From contig CAVAPE010000001.1 of assembly GCA_963590405.1 (NCBI GenBank), positions 40,509-104,508 of the forward strand: 64,000 nucleotides of DNA, given 5' to 3'. The notes beneath the pieces were generated by a model, which did no database searches, was not told where the DNA came from, and worked only from the letters and a program-made list of their open reading frames with translations. The stretch is from Limisoma sp963590405 (GTDB lineage: Bacteria; Bacteroidota; Bacteroidia; Bacteroidales; Muribaculaceae). Shown piece after piece: positions 48,713 to 56,905 of this stretch. The position numbers and the translations under genes are program-made. Within the stretch, counting starts at the first letter, position 1; every line of letters begins with the position of its first letter.

Positions 48713-48775
48713 CTTATCGGCATAAAAAACATTATCAACCGCAAATATATGCATTTTCTTGCCGATAACGGCAAG
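48713..48775 (-). promoter_or_regulatory. Fic gene promoter with inverted TTATCGGCA motifs
   Basis: TATATTTG (minus, 48742-48749) is a perfect -7 box with no good -33. TTATCGGCA occurs on the plus strand at about 48714 and on the minus strand within the hairpin CTTGCCG/CGGCAAG (48758-48775). The two copies flank the -7 box symmetrically, like an operator, perhaps bound by the HTH of the Fic protein itself (inference). Confidence 0.5.
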
Positions 48776-48808
48776 AAATACCGCTTTTTCTATTTTTAGC
48801 GGATTGAC

Positions 48809-48845
48809 GGCGATGTAGAGCGCTGCCTACGGGGCACTTGTTCTG
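48809..48845. repeat. Dispersed palindromic intergenic repeat, copy 3
   Basis: GATGTAGAGCGCTGCCTACG followed by GGGCACTT (from 48812) matches, with a few changes, the inverted right-edge copy and the 10.37-kb copy. Confidence 0.55.
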
Positions 48846-49085
48846 GGATGAAATGCAAGACCATCATTTCTGAGGGGTGACTTTGTGGGGTGGGGGGAAT
48901 TTGAAAAATTGGTTGCTATTCCCAAAATATTGGTAAATATGGGTGTGGGAATGTTAAATATGATATATATCATTTGTGGGGCGTTTTTGTTGGCATATAT
49001 TTGCTTCGAAAATGTCGATGGGGGCATTGGATAGGTATGAAAATTTAAGCGACTGAAATTTTTTTCGAAAAAAATCTGCAAAAAA
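48846..49085. other. Gene-free interval before tRNA-Val
   Basis: AT-rich with G-runs (GGGGTGGGGGG near 48888). The 84-codon minus-strand reading frame across it (48827-49081) has no family features. I see no gene, only the tRNA promoter at its right end. Confidence 0.6.
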
Positions 49086-49116
49086 TTTGTGGGTTCAGAA
49101 AAAAGCCGTACCTTTG
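49086..49116 (+). promoter_or_regulatory. Promoter of tRNA-Val
   Basis: TTTG (49086-49089), 19-bp spacer, TACCTTTG (49109-49116). Confidence 0.88.
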
Positions 49117-49136
49117 CAACGCTTTCGGAAACGAAT

Positions 49137-49214
49137 GGGTGTTTAGCTCAGCTGGTTCAGAGCATCTGCCTTACAAGCAGAGGGTCGGGGGTTCGAATCC
49201 CTCAACACCCACCA
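49137..49214 (+). tRNA. tRNA-Val (TAC)
   Basis: Cloverleaf with acceptor GGGTGTT/AACACCC, D-arm GCTCAGCTGG, anticodon loop CTTACAA giving TAC, T-arm GGTTCGAATCC, discriminator A (49211). The following CCA is encoded in the DNA, possibly by chance. Confidence 0.97.
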
Positions 49215-49215
49215 C

Positions 49216-49250
49216 GAGGAAATCGACTTACGCCGGTTTCCTCTTTTTTT
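49216..49250 (+). terminator. Terminator after tRNA-Val
   Basis: GAGGAAA/TTTCCTC stem followed by seven T. Confidence 0.85.
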
Positions 49251-49277
49251 GTTTTTACTCTAACTATTTTGTACTAG

Positions 49278-50627
49278 ATGAGAATCAAATCATTCAAGTC
49301 AATCGCTTTGGCGGGCTTGATGTCGATGGTTGCATACACGACGCAAGCGGCAGTGACGCTGACTCTCGACGACGCCGTGCGCGTCGCTCTGTCGGAGAAC
49401 CCCACGGTGCGTGTGGCCGACAGTGAAATCATGAAACAGGAATATGCCAAAAAGGGCACATTGTCCAACCTTATGCCCCAACTCAACTTCTCGGCGGGCT
49501 ACGACCGCACGCTGAAGAAGCAGGTGATGTATATGGGCGACATGGGAGGCATGAGCGGCATGGGCGGCGACGGCATTGAGGTGGGACTGAACAACACCTG
49601 GTCGGCAGGCTTTGCACTTTCGCTGCCACTGATCAACGCTCAGTTATGGAAACAGTTGAGCATATCGTCGGACGACGTGGAACTGGCGGTGGAAAAGTCG
49701 CGCCAGTTGCGCATCGCCATGGTGTCGCAGGTGCGTCAGGCGTACTACGCCGTGCTCCTCGCCCAGGCGAGCCACAAAGCCCTTCAGGAGAACTATGACA
49801 ACGCCAAGAAGAAATACGACGACATCAACCAGAAATTCCAGCAGGGACTCTCGTCGGAGTACGACCTTATCCGTGCCGACGTGGCGGTGAAAAACGTAGA
49901 GCCGAGTCTGCTCGACGCCAGCAATTCCATCGTGCTTGCCAAGTGGCGGCTCAAAGCCCTCACTGGTATGGACCTTGACACCGAAATTGACTGCGCTGGA
50001 GCGCTCGACGACTATGCCGACAAACTCTGCGACAACTATATGCGCATCGACACCACGATGCTCGCCGGCAACTCCGACCTCCGCCAACTCGACCTCCAAC
50101 AGATACAACTGAAGAAAACGCGCGACGTGGCGAAGGCAGCCTACTATCCGTCGCTCAACATGTCGTTTGCCTACCAGTGGAGCGCCATGTCGGACGACTT
50201 CAAGTTTAAGGACTATCGCTGGAACCCCTATTCCACCATTGGCGTGTCGCTCACCATCCCCATCTTCTCGGGCGGCAAGCGCTACAGCACGCTGAAGCAG
50301 ACCGATGTGCAACTCAACCAGTTGCAACTCAGTCGGATAAACACCGAGCGCAACCTCATGGTTGGCGTGCGTCAGTATGTGGATCAGATGCGCACCAGCA
50401 TCCTCCAGTACCAATCGTCGGAGAAGAGTGTGGCACAGGCACGCAAAGGCTACGAGATTGCCACAAAGCGCTACGACACCGGTGCCGGCACACTGCTTGA
50501 GGTCAACGATTCGCAACTCGCCCTCACGCAGTCGCAACTCAACAGCAGTCAGGCCATCTACTCCTTCCTCGTGGCACAAGCGCAACTCGACGAAACACTT
50601 GGAACAGAATACACTACCGAAAAATAA
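49278..50627 (+). CDS. TolC-family outer membrane efflux protein
   Basis: Outer-membrane exit duct of a tripartite RND pump, 449 residues. Signal peptide (about 1-24, AYTTQA), then two TolC/OEP repeats of coiled-coil helices (VTLTLDDAVRVALSENPTVRVADSE; YEIATKRYDTGAGTLLEVNDSQLALTQ). An unusual methionine/glycine-rich insertion lies in the first beta-strand region (VMYMGDMGGMSGMGGDG, about 80-96). It heads the efflux operon (12 bp before the adaptor). No separate promoter was found between the tRNA-Val terminator and its ATG. Confidence 0.93.
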   Translation: MRIKSFKSIALAGLMSMVAYTTQAAVTLTLDDAVRVALSENPTVRVADSEIMKQEYAKKGTLSNLMPQLNFSAGYDRTLKKQVMYMGDMGGMSGMGGDGIEVGLNNTWSAGFALSLPLINAQLWKQLSISSDDVELAVEKSRQLRIAMVSQVRQAYYAVLLAQASHKALQENYDNAKKKYDDINQKFQQGLSSEYDLIRADVAVKNVEPSLLDASNSIVLAKWRLKALTGMDLDTEIDCAGALDDYADKLCDNYMRIDTTMLAGNSDLRQLDLQQIQLKKTRDVAKAAYYPSLNMSFAYQWSAMSDDFKFKDYRWNPYSTIGVSLTIPIFSGGKRYSTLKQTDVQLNQLQLSRINTERNLMVGVRQYVDQMRTSILQYQSSEKSVAQARKGYEIATKRYDTGAGTLLEVNDSQLALTQSQLNSSQAIYSFLVAQAQLDETLGTEYTTEK

Positions 50628-50639
50628 AATCAACCCCCA

Positions 50640-51671
50640 ATGAATATCAAGACTTTAACTACTATCGCAATGTCGGCAGCCTTGGCGCTTGCCGTGACCG
50701 CCTGCTCTGGCGGCAACAAGACAAGCGAGGAGAACAACGACAAGGAAGAAGCCGTAAAGGTGGAAGTGGCGAAGACCGACTACCGCGCAGTGAGCCAAGT
50801 GAACACCTTCACCGGCACGGTGGAAGCCGACGTGACCAACAACATCGCTCCGCAGACGGTTGCGCGCATCCGCAAGGTTTATGTGGAAGTGGGACAACAC
50901 GTGTCGGCAGGGCAGAAACTTGCCGATATGGACCCTGCCAACCTCGATCAGGTGCGCCTGCAGATGGAAAACAACAAACTCGAATACGACCGCGTGAACG
51001 AACTCTATAAGATTGGCGGTTGCTCCAAGTCGGACCTCGACGCCAGGCAGACAGCCTACGACATTTCGCGCCGCAACTACGAAAATCTGGCGGAAAACAC
51101 CCGCCTCATCAGTCCTATCAGCGGCATCGTGTCGGCACGCAACTACGATAGCGGCGACATGTACAACGGTGCAAACCCAATCTTTGTGGTAGAGAAAATC
51201 CGCCCCGTGAAGATGAAAGTCAACGTGTCCGAAGCCCTGTTCACCAAAATCAAGAAAGGCATGAACGTAGACTTCACCCTTGATGTCTACGGCAGCGAGG
51301 TGTTTACCGGCAAGGTCAACATAATCTATCCTACCGTCGACCCGACAAGCCGCACCTTCACCGTAGAACTCCTTGTGGCTAACAACGACGAGCGCGTGCG
51401 CCCCGGCATGTATGCCCGCGCCACCATCAACCACGGCACAGAGATGCGCACCGTGGTGCCCGACCGCGCCGTGCAGAAACTCGTGGGCTCGGGCGACCGC
51501 TATGTCTATGTAGTCAAGGACAGCAAGGCTGAATACCGCAAAGTGGAACTCGGGCAGCGCCTCGGCACGGAATACGAAATTGTGAGCGGACTTAACCGCG
51601 ACGAAACCGTGGTAGTAGCCGGTCAGACCAAACTGAAAAACGGCTCGAAGGTGAGCATTATAAAGAAATAA
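50640..51671 (+). CDS. RND efflux periplasmic adaptor (membrane fusion protein), lipoprotein
   Basis: Links the inner-membrane pump to TolC. The 343-residue protein starts MNIKTLTTIAMSAALALAVTAC, a lipoprotein signal with C22. It has a split barrel-sandwich hybrid (NIAPQTVARIRKVYVEVGQHVSAGQKLADMD and RLISPISGIVSARNYDSGDM) around a short alpha-hairpin, then beta-barrel and membrane-proximal domains (VVPDRAVQKLVGSGDRYVYV). It lies 12 bp after tolC and 20 bp before the permease gene. Confidence 0.93.
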   Translation: MNIKTLTTIAMSAALALAVTACSGGNKTSEENNDKEEAVKVEVAKTDYRAVSQVNTFTGTVEADVTNNIAPQTVARIRKVYVEVGQHVSAGQKLADMDPANLDQVRLQMENNKLEYDRVNELYKIGGCSKSDLDARQTAYDISRRNYENLAENTRLISPISGIVSARNYDSGDMYNGANPIFVVEKIRPVKMKVNVSEALFTKIKKGMNVDFTLDVYGSEVFTGKVNIIYPTVDPTSRTFTVELLVANNDERVRPGMYARATINHGTEMRTVVPDRAVQKLVGSGDRYVYVVKDSKAEYRKVELGQRLGTEYEIVSGLNRDETVVVAGQTKLKNGSKVSIIKK

Positions 51672-51691
51672 CCCTATTCATCGATTAAGAA

Positions 51692-54600
51692 ATGAGTCTG
51701 TATCAGTCGGCCGTGAAACGGCCTATCACCACAATACTGATTTTCCTCGGCATCGCCATCTTCGGCTTGTTCTCGCTGACGCGGTTGAGCATCGACCTCT
51801 ACCCGAACATCGAGACCAACTCCATCATGGTGATGACCTACTATTCGGGTGCGAGCGCGGAGGACATCGAGACCAACGTGACCCGTCCGCTGGAAAACAC
51901 GCTCAACGGCGTGAGCGACCTCAAGCACATCTCCTCCGACTCCAAGGAGAATGTGTCAATCATTACCCTCGAATTTGAATACGGCACCGACATCGACGTA
52001 GCCACCAACGACGTGCGCGACAAACTCGACCAGGTGACCACACTCCCCGACGGAGCGCAGAAGCCAGTGCTCTTTAAGTTCGGCACCGACGATATCCCAA
52101 TCCTCATCCTTTCCGTATCGGCAAAGGAGAGTATGACGGGTCTCTACAAAATTCTCGACGACCAGGTGGCAACGCCGCTGGCGCGCGTGTCGGGCGTAGG
52201 CTCCGTGTCGATTTCCGGTATTCCTGACCGCGAAATCCAAGTGCTCTGCGACCCCTACAAACTCGAAGCCTACGGCCTCAGCATCGAAGCCATCAGTTCC
52301 GTGCTTGCTGCCGAAAACCTCAATGTGCCTGCCGGCAACATCGACATTGGCTCAAACGTCTACTCGATGCGCGTGCAGAAAGAGTTTGTCGACAAGAACG
52401 AGATGCTTAACCTCGTGGTGGGCACCTACAACGGCACACCAGTCTATCTCCGCGACGTGGCGCACATCGACGATGCGCCGCAGGAACGCGCCCAGGAAGC
52501 CTATACCAACGGCGAACTCGGCGGCATGATTATCGTGCAGAAGCAGTCGGGAGCCAACTCCGTAGAGATTTCGCAGTCCGTCAAGTCGCGCCTTGTGCAG
52601 ATAGGGAAGAACCTACCCTCCGACGTGCATATCGGCGTGATTGTCGACACCTCCGACTATATTATCAACACCATCGAGTCGCTGAAGGAAACCATCCTCA
52701 TCACGATGCTCATTGTCAGCCTCGTGGTGCTGCTCTTCCTTGGTCGCTGGCGCGCAACCTTCGTCATCGTGCTCACCATCCCTATATCGTTGCTCTCGGC
52801 GCTCACCTATCTGCTTGCCACTGGCAACACGATGAACATCATCTCCATGAGTGCGCTCTCCATAGCCATCGGTATGGTGGTGGACAACGCCATCGTGGTG
52901 CTTGAAAACATCACCACCCACATTGAGCGCGGCAGCCGTCCGCGACAGGCGGCAATGTTTGCCACCAACGAGGTAGCCATCTCAGTTATGGCATCCACAC
53001 TCACCACCATCGCCGTGTTCCTCCCGTTGACCATGGTTAGCGGTATGGTTGGCATCATGTTCAAGCAGTTGGGTTGGATGGTGACCATCATCCTCTCGGT
53101 GTCGACCATCGGCGCCATCACGCTCACGCCTACGCTCTGCTCGCTGATGCTCAGACTCAACAAGAAGTACAACCTGTTCCAGAAGATGGTGTCAAATCCG
53201 TTTGACCACTTCCTCAAGAAGGTGACCGATGGCTATGCGTGGCTTCTCCGCGTGGCACTTCGCCACCGCTGGGCAACGCTTGTCATCATCATTGCCCTCT
53301 TCATCGGCTCAATCGTTGTGCTGGCTCCGCAGATTAAGACAGAGTTTTTCCCGCAGCAGGACAACTCCCGCATAAGCATCACCGTGAAACTCCCTGCTGG
53401 CACCCGTCAGGAGGTTACGCGCGACCTCGGTTTCCGCATCTATGAGCAACTGAAAAAGAACTGCCCCGAGGTGAAGACCGTCAACTTCTCAGAAGGTCAG
53501 GCAGGCGAGGACAACATCTTCGGCAATATGTCGGACAACGGTAACAATATCCTTTCGTTCAACATCGAGACAGTGCGCTCCACCGAGCGCAAGCGTTCGC
53601 TCAACGAGATTTGCGACGCCATCCGCAAGGACCTTGGCGATTATCCAGAGATACGCACATTCAACGTTGCTGCTGGTGGCGGCGAGAGCGGCGTGGGCGG
53701 CGAGGCTGCCGTGGACATTGAAATCTACGGCTACGACTTCACCACATCCGACCGCATTGCTGCTGAGGTGGCGCAGAAGATGATCAACAAGAACTGCTGC
53801 TCGCAGGTGGACATCAGCCGCGACGAGTACACCCCAGAATACCGTGTGGACTTCGACCGCGAGAAACTTGCCATCAACGGGCTAAACATGCAGACCGCAG
53901 CCGCCTATCTGCGCAACCGCGTGAACGGCAGCGTCATGACACAGTACCGCGAGGACGGCGACGAATACGACATCCGTGTGCGCTACGACAAGCAGTACCG
54001 CCAGTCGGTTGAGGACATTGAGAACATCACCATCTACAACAGTGCCGGCAAGGGCATCAAAATCCGCGACCTCGGCAAGGTTGTAGAGTCGCAGACACCA
54101 CCAACCATCGAGCGCCGCGACCGTGAACGCGTAATCACGGTGAAATGCGTCGTGGCGCAGGGCTATGCGCTCTCCGACGTGGTTGGCGCGGCAACCGAGG
54201 TGATGAACAACACCGAGATGCCTTCCGACTTCTCATGGCAGTTTGGCGGCACATTTGAGGATCAGCAAGACACCTTCTCCGACATGATTATGCTCATGGG
54301 ACTTATCATCATACTCGTGTTCATCATTATGGCATCGCAGTTTGAGTCGCTGACCTACCCGTTTGTCATCATGTTCTCCATCCCGTTTGCCGTCACTGGC
54401 GTGTTCTTCGGACTGTATGTAACCGGCACCCCGATGAGCGTTATGGCACTTCTGGGTATCCTGATGCTTATCGGTATCGTGGTGAACAACGGTATCGTGC
54501 TGATTGACTACATTATGCTCTGCCGTGAGCGCGGGCTGGGACTTGTCAACGCCGTGGTCACTTCAGGTCGCTCACGTCTGCGCCCTATTCTGATGACCAC

Positions 54601-54808
54601 CCTCACCACCGTTATTGGTATGATACCGATGGCAGTTGGGCAGGGCGAAGGTGCTGAGATGTGGCGCGCGCTGGGTATGACGGTGGCGTTCGGACTCTCG
54701 TTCTCCACGCTCATCACGCTCATCATTATCCCGACCCTCTACAGTGTGTTTGCGCGCATTGGTATCAAGCGTGCTCGCAAGAAAGAATTGAAAACATTAA
54801 AAGCATAA
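51692..54808 (+). CDS. RND-family efflux permease (HAE1/AcrB type)
   Basis: Proton-driven inner-membrane pump of 1038 residues with twelve transmembrane helices in two repeats. N-terminal VKRPITTILIFLGIAIFGLFSLTRLSIDLYPNIE; the TM4 region reads SIAIGMVVDNAIVVLENI, with one aspartate and an asparagine where AcrB has two aspartates; the second-half signature GILMLIGIVVNNGIVLIDY is present. Porter domains include GRSRLRPILMTT near the C-terminal half. The substrate (drugs, bile acids, fatty acids or others) cannot be deduced. Confidence 0.94.
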   Translation: MSLYQSAVKRPITTILIFLGIAIFGLFSLTRLSIDLYPNIETNSIMVMTYYSGASAEDIETNVTRPLENTLNGVSDLKHISSDSKENVSIITLEFEYGTDIDVATNDVRDKLDQVTTLPDGAQKPVLFKFGTDDIPILILSVSAKESMTGLYKILDDQVATPLARVSGVGSVSISGIPDREIQVLCDPYKLEAYGLSIEAISSVLAAENLNVPAGNIDIGSNVYSMRVQKEFVDKNEMLNLVVGTYNGTPVYLRDVAHIDDAPQERAQEAYTNGELGGMIIVQKQSGANSVEISQSVKSRLVQIGKNLPSDVHIGVIVDTSDYIINTIESLKETILITMLIVSLVVLLFLGRWRATFVIVLTIPISLLSALTYLLATGNTMNIISMSALSIAIGMVVDNAIVVLENITTHIERGSRPRQAAMFATNEVAISVMASTLTTIAVFLPLTMVSGMVGIMFKQLGWMVTIILSVSTIGAITLTPTLCSLMLRLNKKYNLFQKMVSNPFDHFLKKVTDGYAWLLRVALRHRWATLVIIIALFIGSIVVLAPQIKTEFFPQQDNSRISITVKLPAGTRQEVTRDLGFRIYEQLKKNCPEVKTVNFSEGQAGEDNIFGNMSDNGNNILSFNIETVRSTERKRSLNEICDAIRKDLGDYPEIRTFNVAAGGGESGVGGEAAVDIEIYGYDFTTSDRIAAEVAQKMINKNCCSQVDISRDEYTPEYRVDFDREKLAINGLNMQTAAAYLRNRVNGSVMTQYREDGDEYDIRVRYDKQYRQSVEDIENITIYNSAGKGIKIRDLGKVVESQTPPTIERRDRERVITVKCVVAQGYALSDVVGAATEVMNNTEMPSDFSWQFGGTFEDQQDTFSDMIMLMGLIIILVFIIMASQFESLTYPFVIMFSIPFAVTGVFFGLYVTGTPMSVMALLGILMLIGIVVNNGIVLIDYIMLCRERGLGLVNAVVTSGRSRLRPILMTTLTTVIGMIPMAVGQGEGAEMWRALGMTVAFGLSFSTLITLIIIPTLYSVFARIGIKRARKKELKTLKA

Positions 54809-54811
54809 GCG

Positions 54812-55105
54812 ATGAAAGCAATATTTATAGCCTACAATCAGGCGCACGAAGACGATGTGCTCAGCGCAATGCGCCAACTCGACATCAAGGGCTACACTGG
54901 GTGGCCCTCGGTGGTGGGCGCTGGGCATAAGGGCGGCGAGCCTCACCTTGGATCTCATGCCTGGCCAACGCTCAACGGTGCATTGCTCACCGTGGTCGAC
55001 GACCATAAGACCGACGACCTCCTCGACCGTCTGCGCGCCATTGACGCCGACAGTCCCCAACTCGGTCTTCGCGCCTTCGCCTGGACCGTCGACCAAGTGT
55101 TGTAG
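54812..55105 (+). CDS. PG0541-like, PII-type transporter-associated small protein
   Basis: The 97-residue protein starts 3 bp after the RND permease stop codon. It begins MKAIFIAYNQAHEDDVLSAM and contains IKGYTGWPSVVGAGHKGGEPHLGSHAWPT, ending LRAFAWTVDQVL. This resembles Bacteroidota 'PG0541 family transporter-associated' proteins, which look like distant members of the PII/DUF3240 ferredoxin-like superfamily. A trimeric regulatory role on the efflux pump is inferred; no direct function is known to me. Confidence 0.75.
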   Translation: MKAIFIAYNQAHEDDVLSAMRQLDIKGYTGWPSVVGAGHKGGEPHLGSHAWPTLNGALLTVVDDHKTDDLLDRLRAIDADSPQLGLRAFAWTVDQVL

Positions 55106-55128
55106 CATCTATCGTCCCCAAAAATCCA

Positions 55129-55159
55129 AAATCCATCGTTTTTGCGGTGGATTTTTTTT
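55129..55159 (+). terminator. Terminator of the RND efflux operon
   Basis: 10-bp stem AAATCCATCG/CGGTGGATTT (one T-G pair) followed by five T. Confidence 0.88.
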
Positions 55160-55169
55160 GTTTTTGCGG

Positions 55170-55229
55170 AATTTATAAAGTATACTTTTGGAAAAGTTGC
55201 TAAATTTGCAAAGTATACTTTGTAAATTT
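55170..55229. repeat. 60-bp palindromic repeat, left copy flanking the DUF4143 gene
   Basis: The repeat consists of two near-inverted 20-bp arms containing the AAGTATACTT palindrome. It matches 56513-56572 at about 53 of 60 positions, including identical blocks of 25 bp (55170-55194) and 20 bp (55202-55221). It contains TACTTTTG (55183-55190), a -7 box 22 bp after the TTTG that ends the preceding terminator, and so probably forms the promoter/leader of the ATPase gene. Confidence 0.9.
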
Positions 55230-55235
55230 CTGAAA

Positions 55236-56510
55236 ATGGATAAGCAGATAATAAAAAACATAATCATTGAGAAGCAGGAGGCGATACCGAGTTATTCGAT
55301 TGTTAGCCGCGATATGGTTTTCGGCGACAATGCCAACTATGTGCTTGTGGGACTGCGCCGTGCAGGTAAGTCGTATCTGCTTTATCAGGACATCCAGCAA
55401 CACATTGCGTCAAGAAAGGCAACCGCCGAAAATATCCTTTACATAAATTTTGAGGATGAACGGTTGCTATATCTGAAGGCGGAGGAGTTGGGCGTGGTTC
55501 TCGATTGCTATATGGAGTTGTACCCTGGTCTGAAGCCGTTAATCTATCTGGATGAAATCCAGAACATTGAAGGGTGGGAGAAATTTGCACGGCGGTTGGC
55601 AGATTCTAAATACCGCGTGATGGTTACTGGAAGTAATGCCAAGATGTTGAGCCGTGAGATAGCCTCGACCCTTGGCGGACGCTACATCGCCCGCGAGGTG
55701 TTTCCGTTTTCTTTCAGGGAATATCTTGCTTATCAGGGAGTGTCGCTTGGTGCGAATTGGGAGTACAGTCAAAAGACAAAATCAGTTGTTGCCAAGGCGT
55801 TTGATGCCTATTTCTATGATGGCGGCATAGCCGAATCGTTTGTGCAGACCGACAAGCGCGAATATCTCAACGCCCTCTATCAGAAGATACTGATAGGCGA
55901 CATCGTTGAGCGCAACGGTATCCGAAATGCACGGGTGCTACGCTTCTTGGCAAGGAAACTTGCCGACAGCGTGATGCAACCTACCTCGCAAACAAGGCTG
56001 CAGCACATGATAAAGTCCACTGGCGACTCCATCAGTATGCCTGTGCTAAAGGACTATCTGGAATACATGGAAGAGGCTTATCTCTTTTTCACCATTACCA
56101 ACTTTGCCTCCTCTCTGACCGAGCAAAGCAGCGTGAAGAAGCGCTATGTTGCTGACAATGGCATACTCAGTCTCTTTTTGTTTCAAGGCGAAACAAAATT
56201 GTTGGAAAACATTGTTGCCATCGAACTCAACCGCCGATACAGAAACACGGAAGAAGAGCAGAAACTCTATTTCTACAATTCAAATTATGAGATTGACTTT
56301 TGCGTGCCTACTGAGAAACTCGCCATACAGGTGGCTTACAACATGCTTGACGAGGCAACCTATAAGCGTGAAATCGGTGGACTTTTGAAATTTCTTAAGG
56401 CTTTTCCTGACTATGAGGGCTGTGTAGTGACGCGCGATTATGAGGAAACTGTTGAGTTTGACGGCAAAAGCATCAGTATAGTGCCAGTGTGGAAGTGGCT
56501 GCTGAAATAA
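55236..56510 (+). CDS. AAA ATPase with DUF4143 domain
   Basis: The 424-residue protein is read from the ATG at 55236; a TTG start 16 codons earlier lies in the repeat and is unlikely. N-terminal P-loop domain with Walker A GLRRAGKSYLL (about 37-47) and Walker B LIYLDEIQNI, an AAA_14 pattern (VTGSNAKMLSREIASTLGGRY), then DUF4143 (about 210-380, with YVADNGILSLFLF and NYEIDFCVP), which has a nuclease-like fold. These genes are numerous and variable in Bacteroidales; their function is unknown. It is flanked on both sides by the same 60-bp palindromic repeat and separated from neighbours by terminators, so it looks like a single-gene cassette. Confidence 0.88.
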   Translation: MDKQIIKNIIIEKQEAIPSYSIVSRDMVFGDNANYVLVGLRRAGKSYLLYQDIQQHIASRKATAENILYINFEDERLLYLKAEELGVVLDCYMELYPGLKPLIYLDEIQNIEGWEKFARRLADSKYRVMVTGSNAKMLSREIASTLGGRYIAREVFPFSFREYLAYQGVSLGANWEYSQKTKSVVAKAFDAYFYDGGIAESFVQTDKREYLNALYQKILIGDIVERNGIRNARVLRFLARKLADSVMQPTSQTRLQHMIKSTGDSISMPVLKDYLEYMEEAYLFFTITNFASSLTEQSSVKKRYVADNGILSLFLFQGETKLLENIVAIELNRRYRNTEEEQKLYFYNSNYEIDFCVPTEKLAIQVAYNMLDEATYKREIGGLLKFLKAFPDYEGCVVTRDYEETVEFDGKSISIVPVWKWLLK

Positions 56511-56512
56511 GA

Positions 56513-56572
56513 AATTTATAAAGTATACTTTTGGAAATTCGGGAAAATTTGCAAAGTATACTTTATAAATTT
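56513..56572. repeat. 60-bp palindromic repeat, right copy flanking the DUF4143 gene
   Basis: Begins 2 bp after the ATPase stop codon. It has perfect 20-bp inverted arms at 56512-56531 and 56553-56572, in the same orientation as the left copy. Confidence 0.9.
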
Positions 56573-56802
56573 TGGATTTGGGGGAGAAGTGGGGATTAAA
56601 CATTCGGGAATGTTGTAGAATTTGTGGTGCGGTGTGTTAAAAAGTTAAATAAATTAACACGCTTGGCGGTTCGGCGGCTGAATTGTGTGAAACGTCGTGA
56701 AAATCTCCAGTATTTGCGATAAAATCCCAAAATGGGTCGTATGCCGTTTTGTTTGTGCTTATTGGTAAAAATAAGCAAAGTGTAACTTATTTTATGAAAA
56801 AT
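56573..56802. other. Gene-free interval before the second susC
   Basis: AT-rich, no credible gene or RNA seen. The minus-strand 60-codon frame at 56596-56778 has no family features. Confidence 0.6.
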
Positions 56803-56833
56803 GTTGCAATCTAAAATATATTTATTACTTTTG
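56803..56833 (+). promoter_or_regulatory. Promoter of second susC/susD operon
   Basis: GTTG (56803-56806, one mismatch), 19-bp spacer, TACTTTTG (56826-56833); leader of about 66 nt. Confidence 0.65.
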
Positions 56834-56905
56834 CGGTCTATTTCGGAAAAAGATATATTGCAAAAAATGGCAGCGATGCCAAATGTTTTATTTAATTGTT
56901 AGGTT

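Noticed and set aside
48703..48754. Fic protein starting at 48754 through the Ns
   Set aside because: The implied N-terminus does not resemble the family and overlaps a TATATTTG promoter box; the frame through the gap is arbitrary.
55188..55235. TTG start for the DUF4143 ATPase
   Set aside because: It lies in the flanking repeat, next to or before the predicted transcription start.
55170..56572. DUF4143 cassette as an insertion sequence
   Set aside because: No transposase is present and the repeats are direct copies of a palindrome, not simple terminal inverted repeats with target duplications.
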